Source: Nocardiopsis gilva YIM 90087 (GTDB taxonomy: Bacteria; Actinomycetota; Actinomycetes; Streptosporangiales; Streptosporangiaceae). Taken from it: 64,000 bases of DNA. The stretch spans positions 2,542,001-2,606,000 of the forward strand of contig NZ_CP022753.1 in assembly GCF_002263495.1 (NCBI RefSeq), in the 5' to 3' direction. Positions 24,346 through 33,849 of this stretch are shown one piece after another (the stretch's first letter is position 1; each line of letters begins with the position of its first letter). The notes below the pieces were generated by a model, which searched no databases, was not told the origin of the DNA, and saw nothing but the letters and a program-made list of their open reading frames with translations. Both the position numbers and the translations under genes were made by a program.

Positions 24346-25371
24346 CTATCCGAAGAAGACCTCGGCCTCGGCGTAGCGCTCCACGGGCACGGTCTTGAGC
24401 TCCTCGGTGGCCGCGGCCAGGCCCACGCGCACGATGTCGGTGGCCTGCAGGGCGACCATCTTGCCGTAGTCCTTGTCGTGGACGGCGTCGATCGCGTGGA
24501 CACCGAGGCGGGTGGCGAGCACGCGGTCGAAGGAGGAGGGGGTGCCGCCCCGCTGCACATGGCCCAGGACGACCGAGCGGGCCTCCTTGCCGGTGCGCTT
24601 CTCGATCTCGGCGGCGAGCCGCTGGCCGATGCCGCCCAGGCGGACGTGGCCGAAGGCGTCGAGCTCCCCGGTGCTGAGTTCCATGTCGCCGTCCTGGGGG
24701 TGCGCGCCCTCGGCGACGACGATGATCGGCGCGTAGTCGGTCTTGAACCGGCTCTCGACGTAGGCGATGACGTCGTCGATGGCGAAGGGGCGCTCGGGGA
24801 TCAGGATCACGTTGGCCCCGGCGGCCATGCCCGAGTGCAGCGCGATCCAGCCCGCGTGGCGGCCCATGACCTCGACGACCAGCGCGCGGTGGTGGGACTC
24901 GGCGGTGGTGTGCAGGCGGTCGATCGCCTCCATGGCGATGTTCACAGCCGTGTCGAAGCCGAACGTGTAGTCGGTGGCGTTGAGGTCGTTGTCGATGGTC
25001 TTGGGCACGCCGACGACGTTGACGTCCTGGTCGTGCAGCTGGCGGGCGATGCCGAGGGTGTCCTCGCCGCCGATCGCGATCAGCGCGTCCACCCCGAGCC
25101 CGGCGAGGTTGTCCTTGACCCGCTCCACGCCGTTCTCGACCTTCATCAGGTTGGTGCGCGAGGATCCGAGGATCGTTCCGCCGCGCGGCAGGATGCCCCG
25201 CACGGCCGCCCGGTCCAGCGTCATGACATCGCCTTCGAGGGGCCCGCGCCAGCCGTCGCGGAAGCCCACGAACTCGTATCCGTAGTGCTTGATGCCCTTG
25301 CGTACCACCGCGCGGATCACCGCGTTCAGTCCCGGGCAGTCGCCACCGCCGGTCAGAACCCCGACTCGCAT
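24346..25371 (-). CDS. pfkA: 6-phosphofructokinase with pyrophosphate-type active-site residues
   Basis: Encodes 341 residues. ATG 25371 is seven bases after AGGAG. GVLTGGGDCPGLNAVIR opens the nucleotide fold, and the catalytic Asp127 sits in PKTIDND. The two residues that decide the phosphoryl donor are Asp104 (GGEDT, 101-105) and Lys124 (VPKTID). ATP enzymes usually have Gly104, whereas Asp104 with Lys124 is the classical pyrophosphate-dependent pattern. It phosphorylates fructose 6-phosphate in glycolysis, reversibly if pyrophosphate is used. No allosteric extension is present. Confidence 0.9.
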   Translation of the reverse strand: MRVGVLTGGGDCPGLNAVIRAVVRKGIKHYGYEFVGFRDGWRGPLEGDVMTLDRAAVRGILPRGGTILGSSRTNLMKVENGVERVKDNLAGLGVDALIAIGGEDTLGIARQLHDQDVNVVGVPKTIDNDLNATDYTFGFDTAVNIAMEAIDRLHTTAESHHRALVVEVMGRHAGWIALHSGMAAGANVILIPERPFAIDDVIAYVESRFKTDYAPIIVVAEGAHPQDGDMELSTGELDAFGHVRLGGIGQRLAAEIEKRTGKEARSVVLGHVQRGGTPSSFDRVLATRLGVHAIDAVHDKDYGKMVALQATDIVRVGLAAATEELKTVPVERYAEAEVFFG

Positions 25372-25599
25372 GGGTGTACTCCTCGCTCTCGGATTCGGTT
25401 GTAGGTTACGAACGATAGAGACCGGCGTCTCCGGTCTCTTTGGACTCTTGACCGTAGGGACCACCTCCGTCAGCCTGATGCGCTGGGTGTGACCGACGTC
25501 ACGGGTGGCGACCGGTTCGGGGTTGGAAAATTGTCACCTCCGGGTAAGCCCCCTGGGTGACGATGTGGCGGGGACGGTAAGGTCGGTCCGCGTTATCCA

Positions 25600-25615
25600 T
25601 ATGGTCTAGACCATA
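25600..25615. promoter_or_regulatory. Perfect 16-bp palindrome resembling a DasR site
   Basis: TATGGTCTAGACCATA is a perfect palindrome 28 bases upstream of the glpK start. Its core TGGTCTAGACCA equals the centre of the dre sites bound by DasR and related GntR/HutC regulators. Its position overlapping the probable promoter suggests repression of glpK. Confidence 0.6.
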
Positions 25616-25643
25616 GTTGCCAGAACTGATGGAGGCCACCCGA

Positions 25644-27122
25644 ATGTCCGTGCTCACCATCGACGCCGGAACGACCGGTGTCACCGCCCTCGTGGTCGGT
25701 GTAGACGGCACCGTCCTGGCCCGCGGGTACCAGGAGTTCGCCCAGCATTTCCCGGAGACCGGATGGGTCGAGCACGTCCCCGAGGAGATCTGGCAGGCGA
25801 CCCTATCGGCCTGCCAGAGCGCGCTCGATGCCACCCCCGAGGCGCCGACCTGCATCGGCATCACCAACCAGCGCGAGACCGCCGTCCTGTGGAACCGCAA
25901 GCGCGGCAGCTCGCCGCGCCGCGCGATCGTGTGGCAGGACCGCCGCACCGCCGGGATCTGCACCGAGCTGCGCGACGCCGGGCATGAGGGACGCGTCACC
26001 GATATCACCGGGCTGCGGCTGGACCCCTACTTCACCGGCACCAAGCTGACCTGGATGAAGCGCAACGATCCGCGCGCCTGGAGCGGTGTGGAGTCCGGTG
26101 AGACCGCCATCGGCACCGTCGACTCCTACATCATCGCCCGGCTGACCGGCGGGGCGCGGCACTGCACGGACGCCTCCAACGCCTCGCGCACGCTCCTCTA
26201 CGACATCCGGGCCGGCCGCTGGTCGGAGGAGATGTGCGACCTGTTCGGCGTGCCCATGTCGGCCCTCCCCGAGGTCGTCCCCTCCTACGGCGTCGTGGGC
26301 GAGTCGGTGCCCGACGAGTTCCTCGGCCTGCGGCTGCCCATCGCCGGGATCGCCGGCGACCAACAGGCCGCCATGTTCGGGCAGAACTGCTACGACCCCG
26401 GCCACTCCAAGTGCACCTACGGCACCGGGTCGTTCATCCTCGTCAACACCGGGCAGCAGGCGATCGCCCCGGAGCACGGCCTGCTCAGCACGGTGCTGTG
26501 GCAGCACCCCGACGGGAAGCTCGACTACGCGCTGGAGGGGTCGATCTTCGTGACCGGTGCGGCCGTGCAGTGGCTGCGCGACGGCCTGGGGATGATCGAC
26601 ACCGCCCGGCAGACCGAGGCGCTGGCGCGGACCGTCAGCGACTCCGGCGGCGTGGTGTTCGTCCCGGCACTGACGGGCATGGGCGCGCCGGACTGGGACC
26701 CCCACGCGCGCGGTTCGATCTTCGGTATCACCCGCGGCACCGGCCGCGCGCACATCGCGCGGGCCACCCTGGACGCCATCGCCTTCGAGGTCCGCGACGT
26801 CGTGGAGGCCATGGCCCGCGCCTCCGGTACCCAGCTGCCCGAACTGCGCGTGGACGGCGGTGCCTCGGGCAACAACCTGCTCTGCCAGATCCAGGCCGAC
26901 CAGCTCGGCGCGCCCGTGGCCCGGCCGCAGGTGCAGGAGACCACCGCCCTGGGCGCCGCCTTCCTGGCGGGACTGGGGACGGGTGTGTGGAATTCCACCG
27001 ACGAACTCAAGCACACCTGGCAGCTCGACCGCCGGTTCGATCCGGGGGCGCGTGACGAGGCGGGCTACCGTCGCTGGCGCGTCGCCGTGGAGCGCTCCAA
27101 GGGCTGGGCCGACCTCGCCTAG
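25644..27122 (+). CDS. glpK: Glycerol kinase
   Basis: Encodes 492 residues of the FGGY kinase family. TIDAGTTGVTALVVG binds phosphate, GITNQRETAVLWN and VWQDRRTAGIC bind glycerol, GIAGDQQAAMFGQ carries the catalytic Asp, and ELRVDGGASGNNLLCQIQAD is the C-terminal FGGY signature. ATG 25644 is preceded by GGAGG; the in-frame ATG at 25617 overlaps the operator side and is less likely. No glpF or glpD lies beside it. It phosphorylates glycerol for uptake and entry into glycolysis, consistent with pfkA on the other side of the shared promoter region. Confidence 0.92.
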   Translation: MSVLTIDAGTTGVTALVVGVDGTVLARGYQEFAQHFPETGWVEHVPEEIWQATLSACQSALDATPEAPTCIGITNQRETAVLWNRKRGSSPRRAIVWQDRRTAGICTELRDAGHEGRVTDITGLRLDPYFTGTKLTWMKRNDPRAWSGVESGETAIGTVDSYIIARLTGGARHCTDASNASRTLLYDIRAGRWSEEMCDLFGVPMSALPEVVPSYGVVGESVPDEFLGLRLPIAGIAGDQQAAMFGQNCYDPGHSKCTYGTGSFILVNTGQQAIAPEHGLLSTVLWQHPDGKLDYALEGSIFVTGAAVQWLRDGLGMIDTARQTEALARTVSDSGGVVFVPALTGMGAPDWDPHARGSIFGITRGTGRAHIARATLDAIAFEVRDVVEAMARASGTQLPELRVDGGASGNNLLCQIQADQLGAPVARPQVQETTALGAAFLAGLGTGVWNSTDELKHTWQLDRRFDPGARDEAGYRRWRVAVERSKGWADLA

Positions 27123-27194
27123 CGACGACGTTGTCACCGGGTCGGTTCGGCGAACCGACCCGAGGGCGGGGTGCGGCGCGGTACCGCGCCGGCG

Positions 27195-27857
27195 CTAGGT
27201 GTCGTCCAGCCCCTTGTCGATCGCGTAGCGGACCAGCTCGACGCGGTTGTGCAGCTGCAGCTTGTTCAGGGTGTTCTGCACGTGGTTCTGCACGGTGCGG
27301 TGGGAGACGGACAGCCGGGCCGCGATCTGCTTGTAGCCGAGCCCCTTGGCGACGAGGCGCAGCACCTCGGTCTCGCGGGGCGTGAGCCGGGGCGCGTCGG
27401 AGTCGGCCTCCGGTCGCGGCGCCGTGGCGAGCCGCCGGTACTCGCCGAGGACCAGCCCGGCCAGCCCGGGGGTGAACACGGCCTCGCCCGCGTGGACGTG
27501 GCGGACCGCGGCGATGAGCTCCTCGCGGCGCGCCGACTTCACCAGGTAGCCGGTGGCCCCGGCCTTTACCGCCTCCAGCACGTCGGCGTGCTCGCCGCTG
27601 GCCGACAGGATCAGCACGCGGGGCGGGTCCCCGGCGTCCAGCAGCTGTCGCGTGACCTCGACGCCCGATATGTCGGGGAGCTGCAGGTCGACCACGGCCA
27701 CGGTGGGGCGGGTGGCCGGAACCACCCGGACCGCCGTGGCACCGTCGCCTGCGGTGGCGACGACCTCCAGCCCCGCCTCGGAGAGGTCGCGGGCGACCGC
27801 GTCCCGCCACATCGGGTGGTCGTCGACGACCATCACCCGGATCGGGTCACCGGCCAT
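27195..27857 (-). CDS. NarL/LuxR-family response regulator
   Basis: Encodes 220 residues. The receiver domain (1-120) has DDHPMWRDA, the phosphoacceptor Asp in VAVVDLQLPD and the Lys of GYLVKSAR. The C-terminal LuxR helix-turn-helix is LTPRETEVLRLVAKGLGYKQ followed by IAARLSVSHRTVQNHVQNTL. The start ATG 27857 overlaps what looks like the last codons of a histidine kinase gene, but no kinase is left upstream; a PASTA kinase gene ends there instead. It may therefore be an orphan regulator. Targets cannot be inferred. Confidence 0.9.
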   Translation of the reverse strand: MAGDPIRVMVVDDHPMWRDAVARDLSEAGLEVVATAGDGATAVRVVPATRPTVAVVDLQLPDISGVEVTRQLLDAGDPPRVLILSASGEHADVLEAVKAGATGYLVKSARREELIAAVRHVHAGEAVFTPGLAGLVLGEYRRLATAPRPEADSDAPRLTPRETEVLRLVAKGLGYKQIAARLSVSHRTVQNHVQNTLNKLQLHNRVELVRYAIDKGLDDT

Positions 27858-27934
27858 GCGGCGGCTCCGGTCGGGCCACCCGCACGACCACCGGTGAGGG
27901 CGACGAGCGCGCCGGCCGTGTGGCGGACCGCGCC
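27847..27934 (-). pseudogene. Possible C-terminal scrap of a histidine kinase
   Basis: Directly upstream of the response regulator, a short open stretch reads SPVVVRVARPEPPHGR and stops in a frame overlapping the regulator's ATG. Kinase genes coupled to NarL regulators often end in such a strand-plus-Pro/Arg tail. Only about 25 codons remain before the PASTA kinase stop at 27935. Weakly supported. Confidence 0.25.
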
Positions 27935-29872
27935 TCAGTCGTCGTCATCGTCGCCGCCTTGCGGTTTCCGGGGGGCGAAGGGGCTGGTGATCAGCTCGAT
28001 CTCGGTGCCCTTCTCCGCCTTGCCGCTGGGCGTGAAGGAGTCGACGCGGTTGGCGCCCAGGATGCGGGTGACCTTGACCTTGAAGCCGCGCTTCTCCAGC
28101 TTCTTCTTGGCCTTGCCCACCTTCATCCCGCGGACGTCGGGGATCTTGATCTGCTCCTTGCCGGAGGAGACGGTGATGGTGACGGTGTCGCCCGCCCCGG
28201 CGGTCGTCCCCGCCTCCGGCGACTGCTTCATCACCTCGCCCTTGGGGACGTCGTCGCTGGGCTCGGTCTTGACCTCCACCTCGAGGCCCTTGCCGTCGAG
28301 CTCGCTGCGGGCGGCGTCCTCCACCAGGCCCACGACCTTGGGCACGTCGAAGCCCTTGCTGACGGTCAGCGTGACGGTCTCCTCGCGGTCGGCGTCCGCC
28401 CCCTCCTTCGGGTCGACGGCCAGCACGGTGCCGGGCGCCTGGTCGTAGGAGTCCTTCTGCTCCACCTCGACGTCGTCGAATCCGGCGTCCTCCAGCGCCT
28501 TCGTGGCGTTGGCCTCGGTGTCGCCGACGACCGAGGGCATCTCGACGGTCCGCGGCCCCTTGGACAGGGACACGGTGACGGTCTCCTCGGGCAGGACGTT
28601 GGCGCCCACGTCGGGGTCGGTCTCGGCCACCTCGCCCTCGGCGGCCTTGTTGCTGTACACCGGGGTGTCGGAGACCTCGACCTTCAGGCCGAGGGCCCGC
28701 AGGTCGGTCGTGGCCGCGTTCTGGTCCTTGCCGACGACGTTCGGGACGGTCTCATAGCGCCCGTCCAGCACCCACCACCCGGCACCGAACAGCACCAACG
28801 CGAGCACGGCGGCGGTGGCGACCAGGAGGTACTTCTTCCAGTCCGGCCCGGGACGGTCGTCGTCATCGCCGTAGCCGTCATAGCCGCCGTAGCCGCCCGA
28901 GCCGAGGTCCACCTGGACGGTGTCGTTGCCGCCGGCCACCGGGGCGGCACCGTTCTGCTGTGCCGGTCCGTCGGCGGGCGGCCGAGTGGTGTCGATCACC
29001 GAGGTCTCGGCGAACGCGGGGGCGCCGCCGTTGTGCACCGCCATCACGGCGGAGAGGTACTGGCCGGCGTCGCCCGGGCGGTAGCGCGGGTCGCGCTCGG
29101 TGGCCTTGGTGACCAGCGTGTCGATCTCCGGGGGGATACCGGCGACGACGGTCGACGGGCGCGGCACATCGGAGTTGACGTGCTGGTAGGCGACGGCGAT
29201 GGGGCTCTCGCCGGTGTGCGGCTGGGAGCCGGTGAGCAGCTCGTAGAGCATGATCCCGGCCGCGTAGACGTCGGTGCGGGTGTCGGAGGTCCCGCGCTCG
29301 ATCTGCTCGGGGGCGATGTAGGCGGCGGTGCCCATGAGGGTGCCGGTCTTCGTCATCCCCTGGTGGGCGGACTCCACGGCGCGGGCCAGCCCGAAGTCGG
29401 CGACCTTGGCGCGGCCGTCGGCGGTCAGCAGGACGTTCTCCGGCTTGATGTCGCGGTGCACGAGCCCGGCCCGGTGCGCCGCTCCCAGCGCGCCCAGCAC
29501 CTGGGACATCACCTGCAGCGCCTGGTCCGGGCCGAGCCTGCCGCGCTCCTCCAGGAGGTCGCGCAGCGTGCGGCCGGGGACGTACTCCATCGCCAGGAAC
29601 ACGTGGCCCTGGTCGGTGCCCTGGTCGAAGACCTGCACGACGTTGGGGTGGGAGAGTTTCGCCACCGAGTGCGCCTCGTTGATGAACCGGCGCACGAACT
29701 GGGGGTCCTGGGCGAGGGACGGGTGCATGACCTTGAGGGCCACGCGCCGGTCGAGGCGCTGGTCATGTGCGATGTAGACGGTGGCCATGCCACCGCCCGC
29801 GATACGCGACTCGACGAAGTAGCGACGGTCGAGTGTCGCGCCTACAAGCGGGTCCGCAGTCGTCATGTCCAC
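27935..29872 (-). CDS. Serine/threonine protein kinase with four PASTA domains
   Basis: Encodes 645 residues. The kinase domain (about 15-280) is complete, with Lys47 (VALKVMHP), HRDIKPEN with Asp141, DFG at 159-161 and the activation loop TGTLMGTAAYIAPEQ. An acidic and Gly/Tyr-rich linker leads to one membrane helix (about 348-369). Four extracellular PASTA repeats follow (about 375-625), beginning VPNVVGKDQ, MPSVVGDTE, VPKVVGLVE and IPDVRGMKV. PASTA modules sense muropeptides or lipid II. The start is set at GTG 29872 because TAAACT ends seven bases before it, the leaderless spacing seen elsewhere here. The tail ends in five Asp residues. Position suggests the PknL-like locus, although PASTA repeats recall PknB. 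Confidence 0.92.
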   Translation of the reverse strand: MDMTTADPLVGATLDRRYFVESRIAGGGMATVYIAHDQRLDRRVALKVMHPSLAQDPQFVRRFINEAHSVAKLSHPNVVQVFDQGTDQGHVFLAMEYVPGRTLRDLLEERGRLGPDQALQVMSQVLGALGAAHRAGLVHRDIKPENVLLTADGRAKVADFGLARAVESAHQGMTKTGTLMGTAAYIAPEQIERGTSDTRTDVYAAGIMLYELLTGSQPHTGESPIAVAYQHVNSDVPRPSTVVAGIPPEIDTLVTKATERDPRYRPGDAGQYLSAVMAVHNGGAPAFAETSVIDTTRPPADGPAQQNGAAPVAGGNDTVQVDLGSGGYGGYDGYGDDDDRPGPDWKKYLLVATAAVLALVLFGAGWWVLDGRYETVPNVVGKDQNAATTDLRALGLKVEVSDTPVYSNKAAEGEVAETDPDVGANVLPEETVTVSLSKGPRTVEMPSVVGDTEANATKALEDAGFDDVEVEQKDSYDQAPGTVLAVDPKEGADADREETVTLTVSKGFDVPKVVGLVEDAARSELDGKGLEVEVKTEPSDDVPKGEVMKQSPEAGTTAGAGDTVTITVSSGKEQIKIPDVRGMKVGKAKKKLEKRGFKVKVTRILGANRVDSFTPSGKAEKGTEIELITSPFAPRKPQGGDDDDD

Positions 29873-30024
29873 GAAGGTGAGTTTACGGGTGATCCGGGCG
29901 GGGCAGGCGACGCTTCCATAGAGCGTCGTGACATCGTAATAGCCCACAGGGGTGGGAAACGGGCACAGAGGGCGCAATCGCCCCGGCCCGCCCGGGTCGG
30001 ACGGGCCGGGGCGGCGACGCGGCG

Positions 30025-30897
<873 letters not shown>

Positions 30898-31098
30898 TCA
30901 GCCTCCCTGCACAGCGGTGAGCACGTCCACGCGGTCGTCCTCGGTGACGAAGGTCGCCGACCAGGTGGCCTTGGGCACGACCTCGTCGTTGACCGCCACC
31001 GCGATCCCCTCCCGCGCCGCGGTCAGGGAGCGGACGACGTCGGCCACCGTGCTGCGCGGGGCCAGGTCGCGGGGCTCGCCGTTGATGATCACGTTCAC
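30898..31098 (-). CDS. thiS: Sulfur carrier protein ThiS
   Basis: Encodes 66 residues of the ubiquitin fold ending in the required Gly-Gly (TAVQGG). The C-terminal glycine is thiocarboxylated and donates sulfur to ThiG. GTG 31098 is seven bases after AAGGAG; the open frame upstream to 31185 has no ribosome site. It lies between thiO and thiG in one transcript. No ThiF adenylyltransferase gene is nearby, so activation must come from elsewhere in the genome. Confidence 0.9.
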   Translation of the reverse strand: MNVIINGEPRDLAPRSTVADVVRSLTAAREGIAVAVNDEVVPKATWSATFVTEDDRVDVLTAVQGG

Positions 31099-31210
31099 GT
31101 GTGATCTCCTTCGATGTTCGACGCCGTTCGACGTCTTCAGCGGAATTCTCTGCTCCGGGGTGCCCGGGGGCCGCGCGATCCGCACGTCCCGCGCGGGACG
31201 GGAGCGCGTT

Positions 31211-32362
31211 TCAGGACAGGCGCGTCGCGGCGAAGCGGCGCGCGTAGTCCGGCAGCTCTCCGGTGGTCAGTGCCTCGGCCATGGCGTCGCCGGTGGCGGG
31301 GGTGAACAGGACGCCGTGGCGGAAGTGCCCGGCGGCCAGGTGCAGACCGGGCAGGCGGGTCGGGCCGAGCAGGGGTTCGTTGTCGGGGGCGGCCGGGCGC
31401 AGCCCCACGCAGGTCTCGGCGATCTCCAGCTCGCTGATGCCCGGCACCAGCTCATGGCCGTCGCGCAGCAGCTCCCACACCCCACCGGCGGTGAGCCGGG
31501 TGTCGTCGCCCATCTCCTCCTGCGTCGCGCCCAGGACGACCTCCCCGTCGGCGCGCGGCACGAGGTAGACGGGGGAGCCCTTGACCAGGCCGCGCACGGT
31601 GCGGGAGACGATGGGCGGCTCGCCCGGCGGCATCCGCAGCCGCAGCAGCTGGCCCTTGACCGGGCGGAGGGCGGGGACCACGCCCTCGGGCAGCCCGCCG
31701 ATGTCGGGCGTGTGCGTCCCGGCGGCCAGCACGACCTGATCGGCGCTCACCTCCTCGCCGGACTCCAGCACGACGCCGCGGGCGCGGTCGGCAGACACCA
31801 GCACCGCCCTGACGCGGTCGGCCACGACGCGCGCGCCGCGCCGCTCAGCGGCGGTACGCAGGGCCGCCATCAGCGCGCGCGGGTCCACGGAGTGGTCGTC
31901 GGCCACGTGGATGCCGCCGCGCACCGCCGGGGCCAGCATCGGCTCCAGGCGGCGGCACTCGCGGCCGGTGAGCCGCTCGGACTTCAGCCCGAGCCGGGTC
32001 TGCAGTTCGCCGAGCTCGGTGAGCTTGGCGAGGTCGTCGGTGTCGAACGCGATCTGCAGCGTGCCCGACGCCCGGTAGGCCGTCGGCTGCCCGCTCTCGT
32101 CCTCCAGCTCGGCGACGAAGGCGGGGTAGCGGTCGCGGGACAGGGCGCCGAACCGCATCAGCGGCTCCTCGCCGAACATGGCCTCGGTGGCCGGGGTGAG
32201 CATGCCCGCCGCGACGCCCGAGGCGGGGAAGGGGCGCGAACGCCCCACGATGGTCGTCCGCAGGCCGCGCTGGGCGGCCCGCCACGCCGTGACCAGGCCG
32301 ATCAGGCCGTCACCCACGACGACGACATCAGAGGTGGACCAGGGGTGACCGCGCACGGTCAT
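31211..32362 (-). CDS. thiO: Glycine oxidase ThiO
   Basis: Encodes 383 residues of a D-amino-acid-oxidase-like flavoprotein. VVVVGDGLIGLVTAWRAAQR binds FAD; GHFRHGVLFTPATGDAMAEA near the C terminus is the conserved ThiO loop, and the glycine-binding Arg is expected in CVGLRPAAPDNEPLLG. It oxidises glycine to the imine used by ThiG, the aerobic route. ATG 32362 follows GGAGTGGAGG. It is the first gene of thiO-thiS-thiG and follows a TPP riboswitch directly. A 112-base gap separates it from thiS. Confidence 0.92.
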   Translation of the reverse strand: MTVRGHPWSTSDVVVVGDGLIGLVTAWRAAQRGLRTTIVGRSRPFPASGVAAGMLTPATEAMFGEEPLMRFGALSRDRYPAFVAELEDESGQPTAYRASGTLQIAFDTDDLAKLTELGELQTRLGLKSERLTGRECRRLEPMLAPAVRGGIHVADDHSVDPRALMAALRTAAERRGARVVADRVRAVLVSADRARGVVLESGEEVSADQVVLAAGTHTPDIGGLPEGVVPALRPVKGQLLRLRMPPGEPPIVSRTVRGLVKGSPVYLVPRADGEVVLGATQEEMGDDTRLTAGGVWELLRDGHELVPGISELEIAETCVGLRPAAPDNEPLLGPTRLPGLHLAAGHFRHGVLFTPATGDAMAEALTTGELPDYARRFAATRLS

Positions 32363-32370
32363 GCCTCCAC

Positions 32371-32465
32371 TCCCTTCGCCGGTATGACCCGGATCAGGTT
32401 CATGCGGTCGGAAGCTCACAGCCTCCCTCTCAGCCGGGTCCCACCCGGCTCCCGCGGGGAATCTC
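32371..32465 (-). promoter_or_regulatory. TPP riboswitch (thi-box) of thiOSG
   Basis: On the minus strand the segment contains the invariant GGCTGAGAGGGAGGC, then GAACCTGATCCGGGTCATAC and CGAAGGGA, the two conserved halves of the thiamin pyrophosphate aptamer in the right order and spacing. The 3' edge is eight bases from the thiO ATG and overlaps its ribosome site, so control is probably by blocking translation when TPP is bound. Confidence 0.93.
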
Positions 32466-32597
32466 ACGTCTTCACCGCCCATCTTAGGGCGTTTCCTCCG
32501 GCACGGCCGAGGGGCCGCCGACGCGGGCCGCTACGCCATGAGCGATACGGGTCGAGGGGCTGGTTTGCGCCCGGCGAAACTGTGGGAGATTGGCTGC

Positions 32598-32957
32598 GTG
32601 ACACAGAACGACCACGACATCGAAGCCCTCGTCGGCGAATGGATGACCCTGAAGGAAGCCGCTCAGGCGCTCAACGTCAGCCCGAACCGCGTCAAGCAGT
32701 TCATCGGCGACCACAAGCTCCTGGGCATCCGGAAGGGCGGTGAGGTCGCGATTCCCGCCGCCTTCATCGCGGGCGGCGACATCGTCAAGGGCCTACCGGG
32801 GACACTCACCCTGCTCGCTGACGCCGGCTTCACCGACCACGAGGCGCTGAACTGGATGTTCACCCCGGACGACACCCTTCCCGGGGCACCCATCGAGGCA
32901 CTGGCCGCCAACCGCGGCACCGAGGTGCGCCGCCGCGCCCAGGCCATGGCCTTCTAG
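32598..32957 (+). CDS. Rv2175c-like winged-helix DNA-binding protein
   Basis: Encodes 119 residues. WMTLKEAAQALNVSPNRVKQ is a MerR/excisionase-type helix-turn-helix. The C-terminal half GLPGTLTLLADAGFTDHEAL then NWMFTPDDTLPG is the conserved Rv2175c_C domain, present only in Actinobacteria. In M. tuberculosis Rv2175c is encoded next to PknL and is phosphorylated by it, which affects DNA binding. The PASTA kinase gene here lies 3 kb away across thiOSG. GTG 32598 follows GGGAG by about nine bases. DNA targets are unknown. Confidence 0.88.
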   Translation: MTQNDHDIEALVGEWMTLKEAAQALNVSPNRVKQFIGDHKLLGIRKGGEVAIPAAFIAGGDIVKGLPGTLTLLADAGFTDHEALNWMFTPDDTLPGAPIEALAANRGTEVRRRAQAMAF

Positions 32958-33128
32958 CCGAGCGGGTCCTGGGACCAACCACCCCGGGGCCGCCCCCGCG
33001 CGGGACCCAGCGCGTTCGAACACTCCACCGCGGCGCGGCCGGACACCCCGGGCGCGCCGCGGTGCAGCTGCGGGTGCGCGGCGCGCCCCTCGGACCGGCA
33101 CCGACCGCCGGCGCACTACCCTGGCCGG

Positions 33129-33779
33129 GTGACTGAGAGCCCGCGAGAACGCCTGTCCACGGCCCGCCTCTACCTGTGCACCGACGCCCGCACCGAGCAG
33201 GGCGACCTCGCCGCCTTCCTCGACGCGGCGCTGTCCGGCGGGGTCGACATCGTCCAGCTGCGCGACAAGACCCTGGAGGCCCGCGAGGAGCTGGCCGCAC
33301 TGGAGGTCATGCGCGACGCCTGCGAACGCCACGGCGCGCTGCTCGCCGTGAACGACCGCGCCGACATCGCCCACGCCGCCCGCGCCGACGTCCTCCACCT
33401 CGGCCAGAACGACCTTCCGGTGCCCTACGCCCGCGCCATCCTCGGCGAGGGCCCGCTGATCGGCCGCTCCAACAACAACCTGCCCATGGCCACGGCCTCG
33501 GCCACCGAAGCGGGGGTCGACTACTTCTGCGTCGGCCCGACCTGGTCCACCCCCACCAAACCCGGCCGCCCCGCCGCGGGCCTGTCGCTCGTCCAGGAGA
33601 CCGCCGGCCTGCGGCCGCAGCGCCCCTGGTTCGCCATCGGCGGCATCGACCTGGACAACCTCGATCAGGTCCTCGAAGCCGGCGCGACCCGTGTGGTCGT
33701 CGTCCGCGCCATCACCCGGGCCGACGACCCCCACGCCGCCGCTGCCGCCTTCAAGCGGCGGCTCGCCGCGATTAGCTGA
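33129..33779 (+). CDS. thiE: Thiamin phosphate synthase
   Basis: Encodes 216 residues. It joins the pyrimidine and thiazole halves of thiamin. [20 protein letters not shown] and [20 protein letters not shown] bind pyrophosphate, [20 protein letters not shown] and LGQNDLPV form the Mg site, and [15 protein letters not shown] and [11 protein letters not shown] are the thiazole loops. It begins at GTG 33129 with TACCCT ending six bases upstream, so the mRNA is probably leaderless and independent of the TPP riboswitch that controls the divergent thiO operon. Confidence 0.92.
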   Translation: MTESPRERLSTARLYLCTDARTEQGDLAAFLDAALSGGVDIVQLRDKTLEAREELAALEVMRDACERHGALLAVNDRADIAHAARADVLHLGQNDLPVPYARAILGEGPLIGRSNNNLPMATASATEAGVDYFCVGPTWSTPTKPGRPAAGLSLVQETAGLRPQRPWFAIGGIDLDNLDQVLEAGATRVVVVRAITRADDPHAAAAAFKRRLAAIS

Positions 33780-33849
33780 GCCGCACGCTTCGCGGGCGCC
33801 GCTGGCCCCGGCCCTCGGCCCGGCGTGAGCCGGGTGCCCGACCTTCGTC

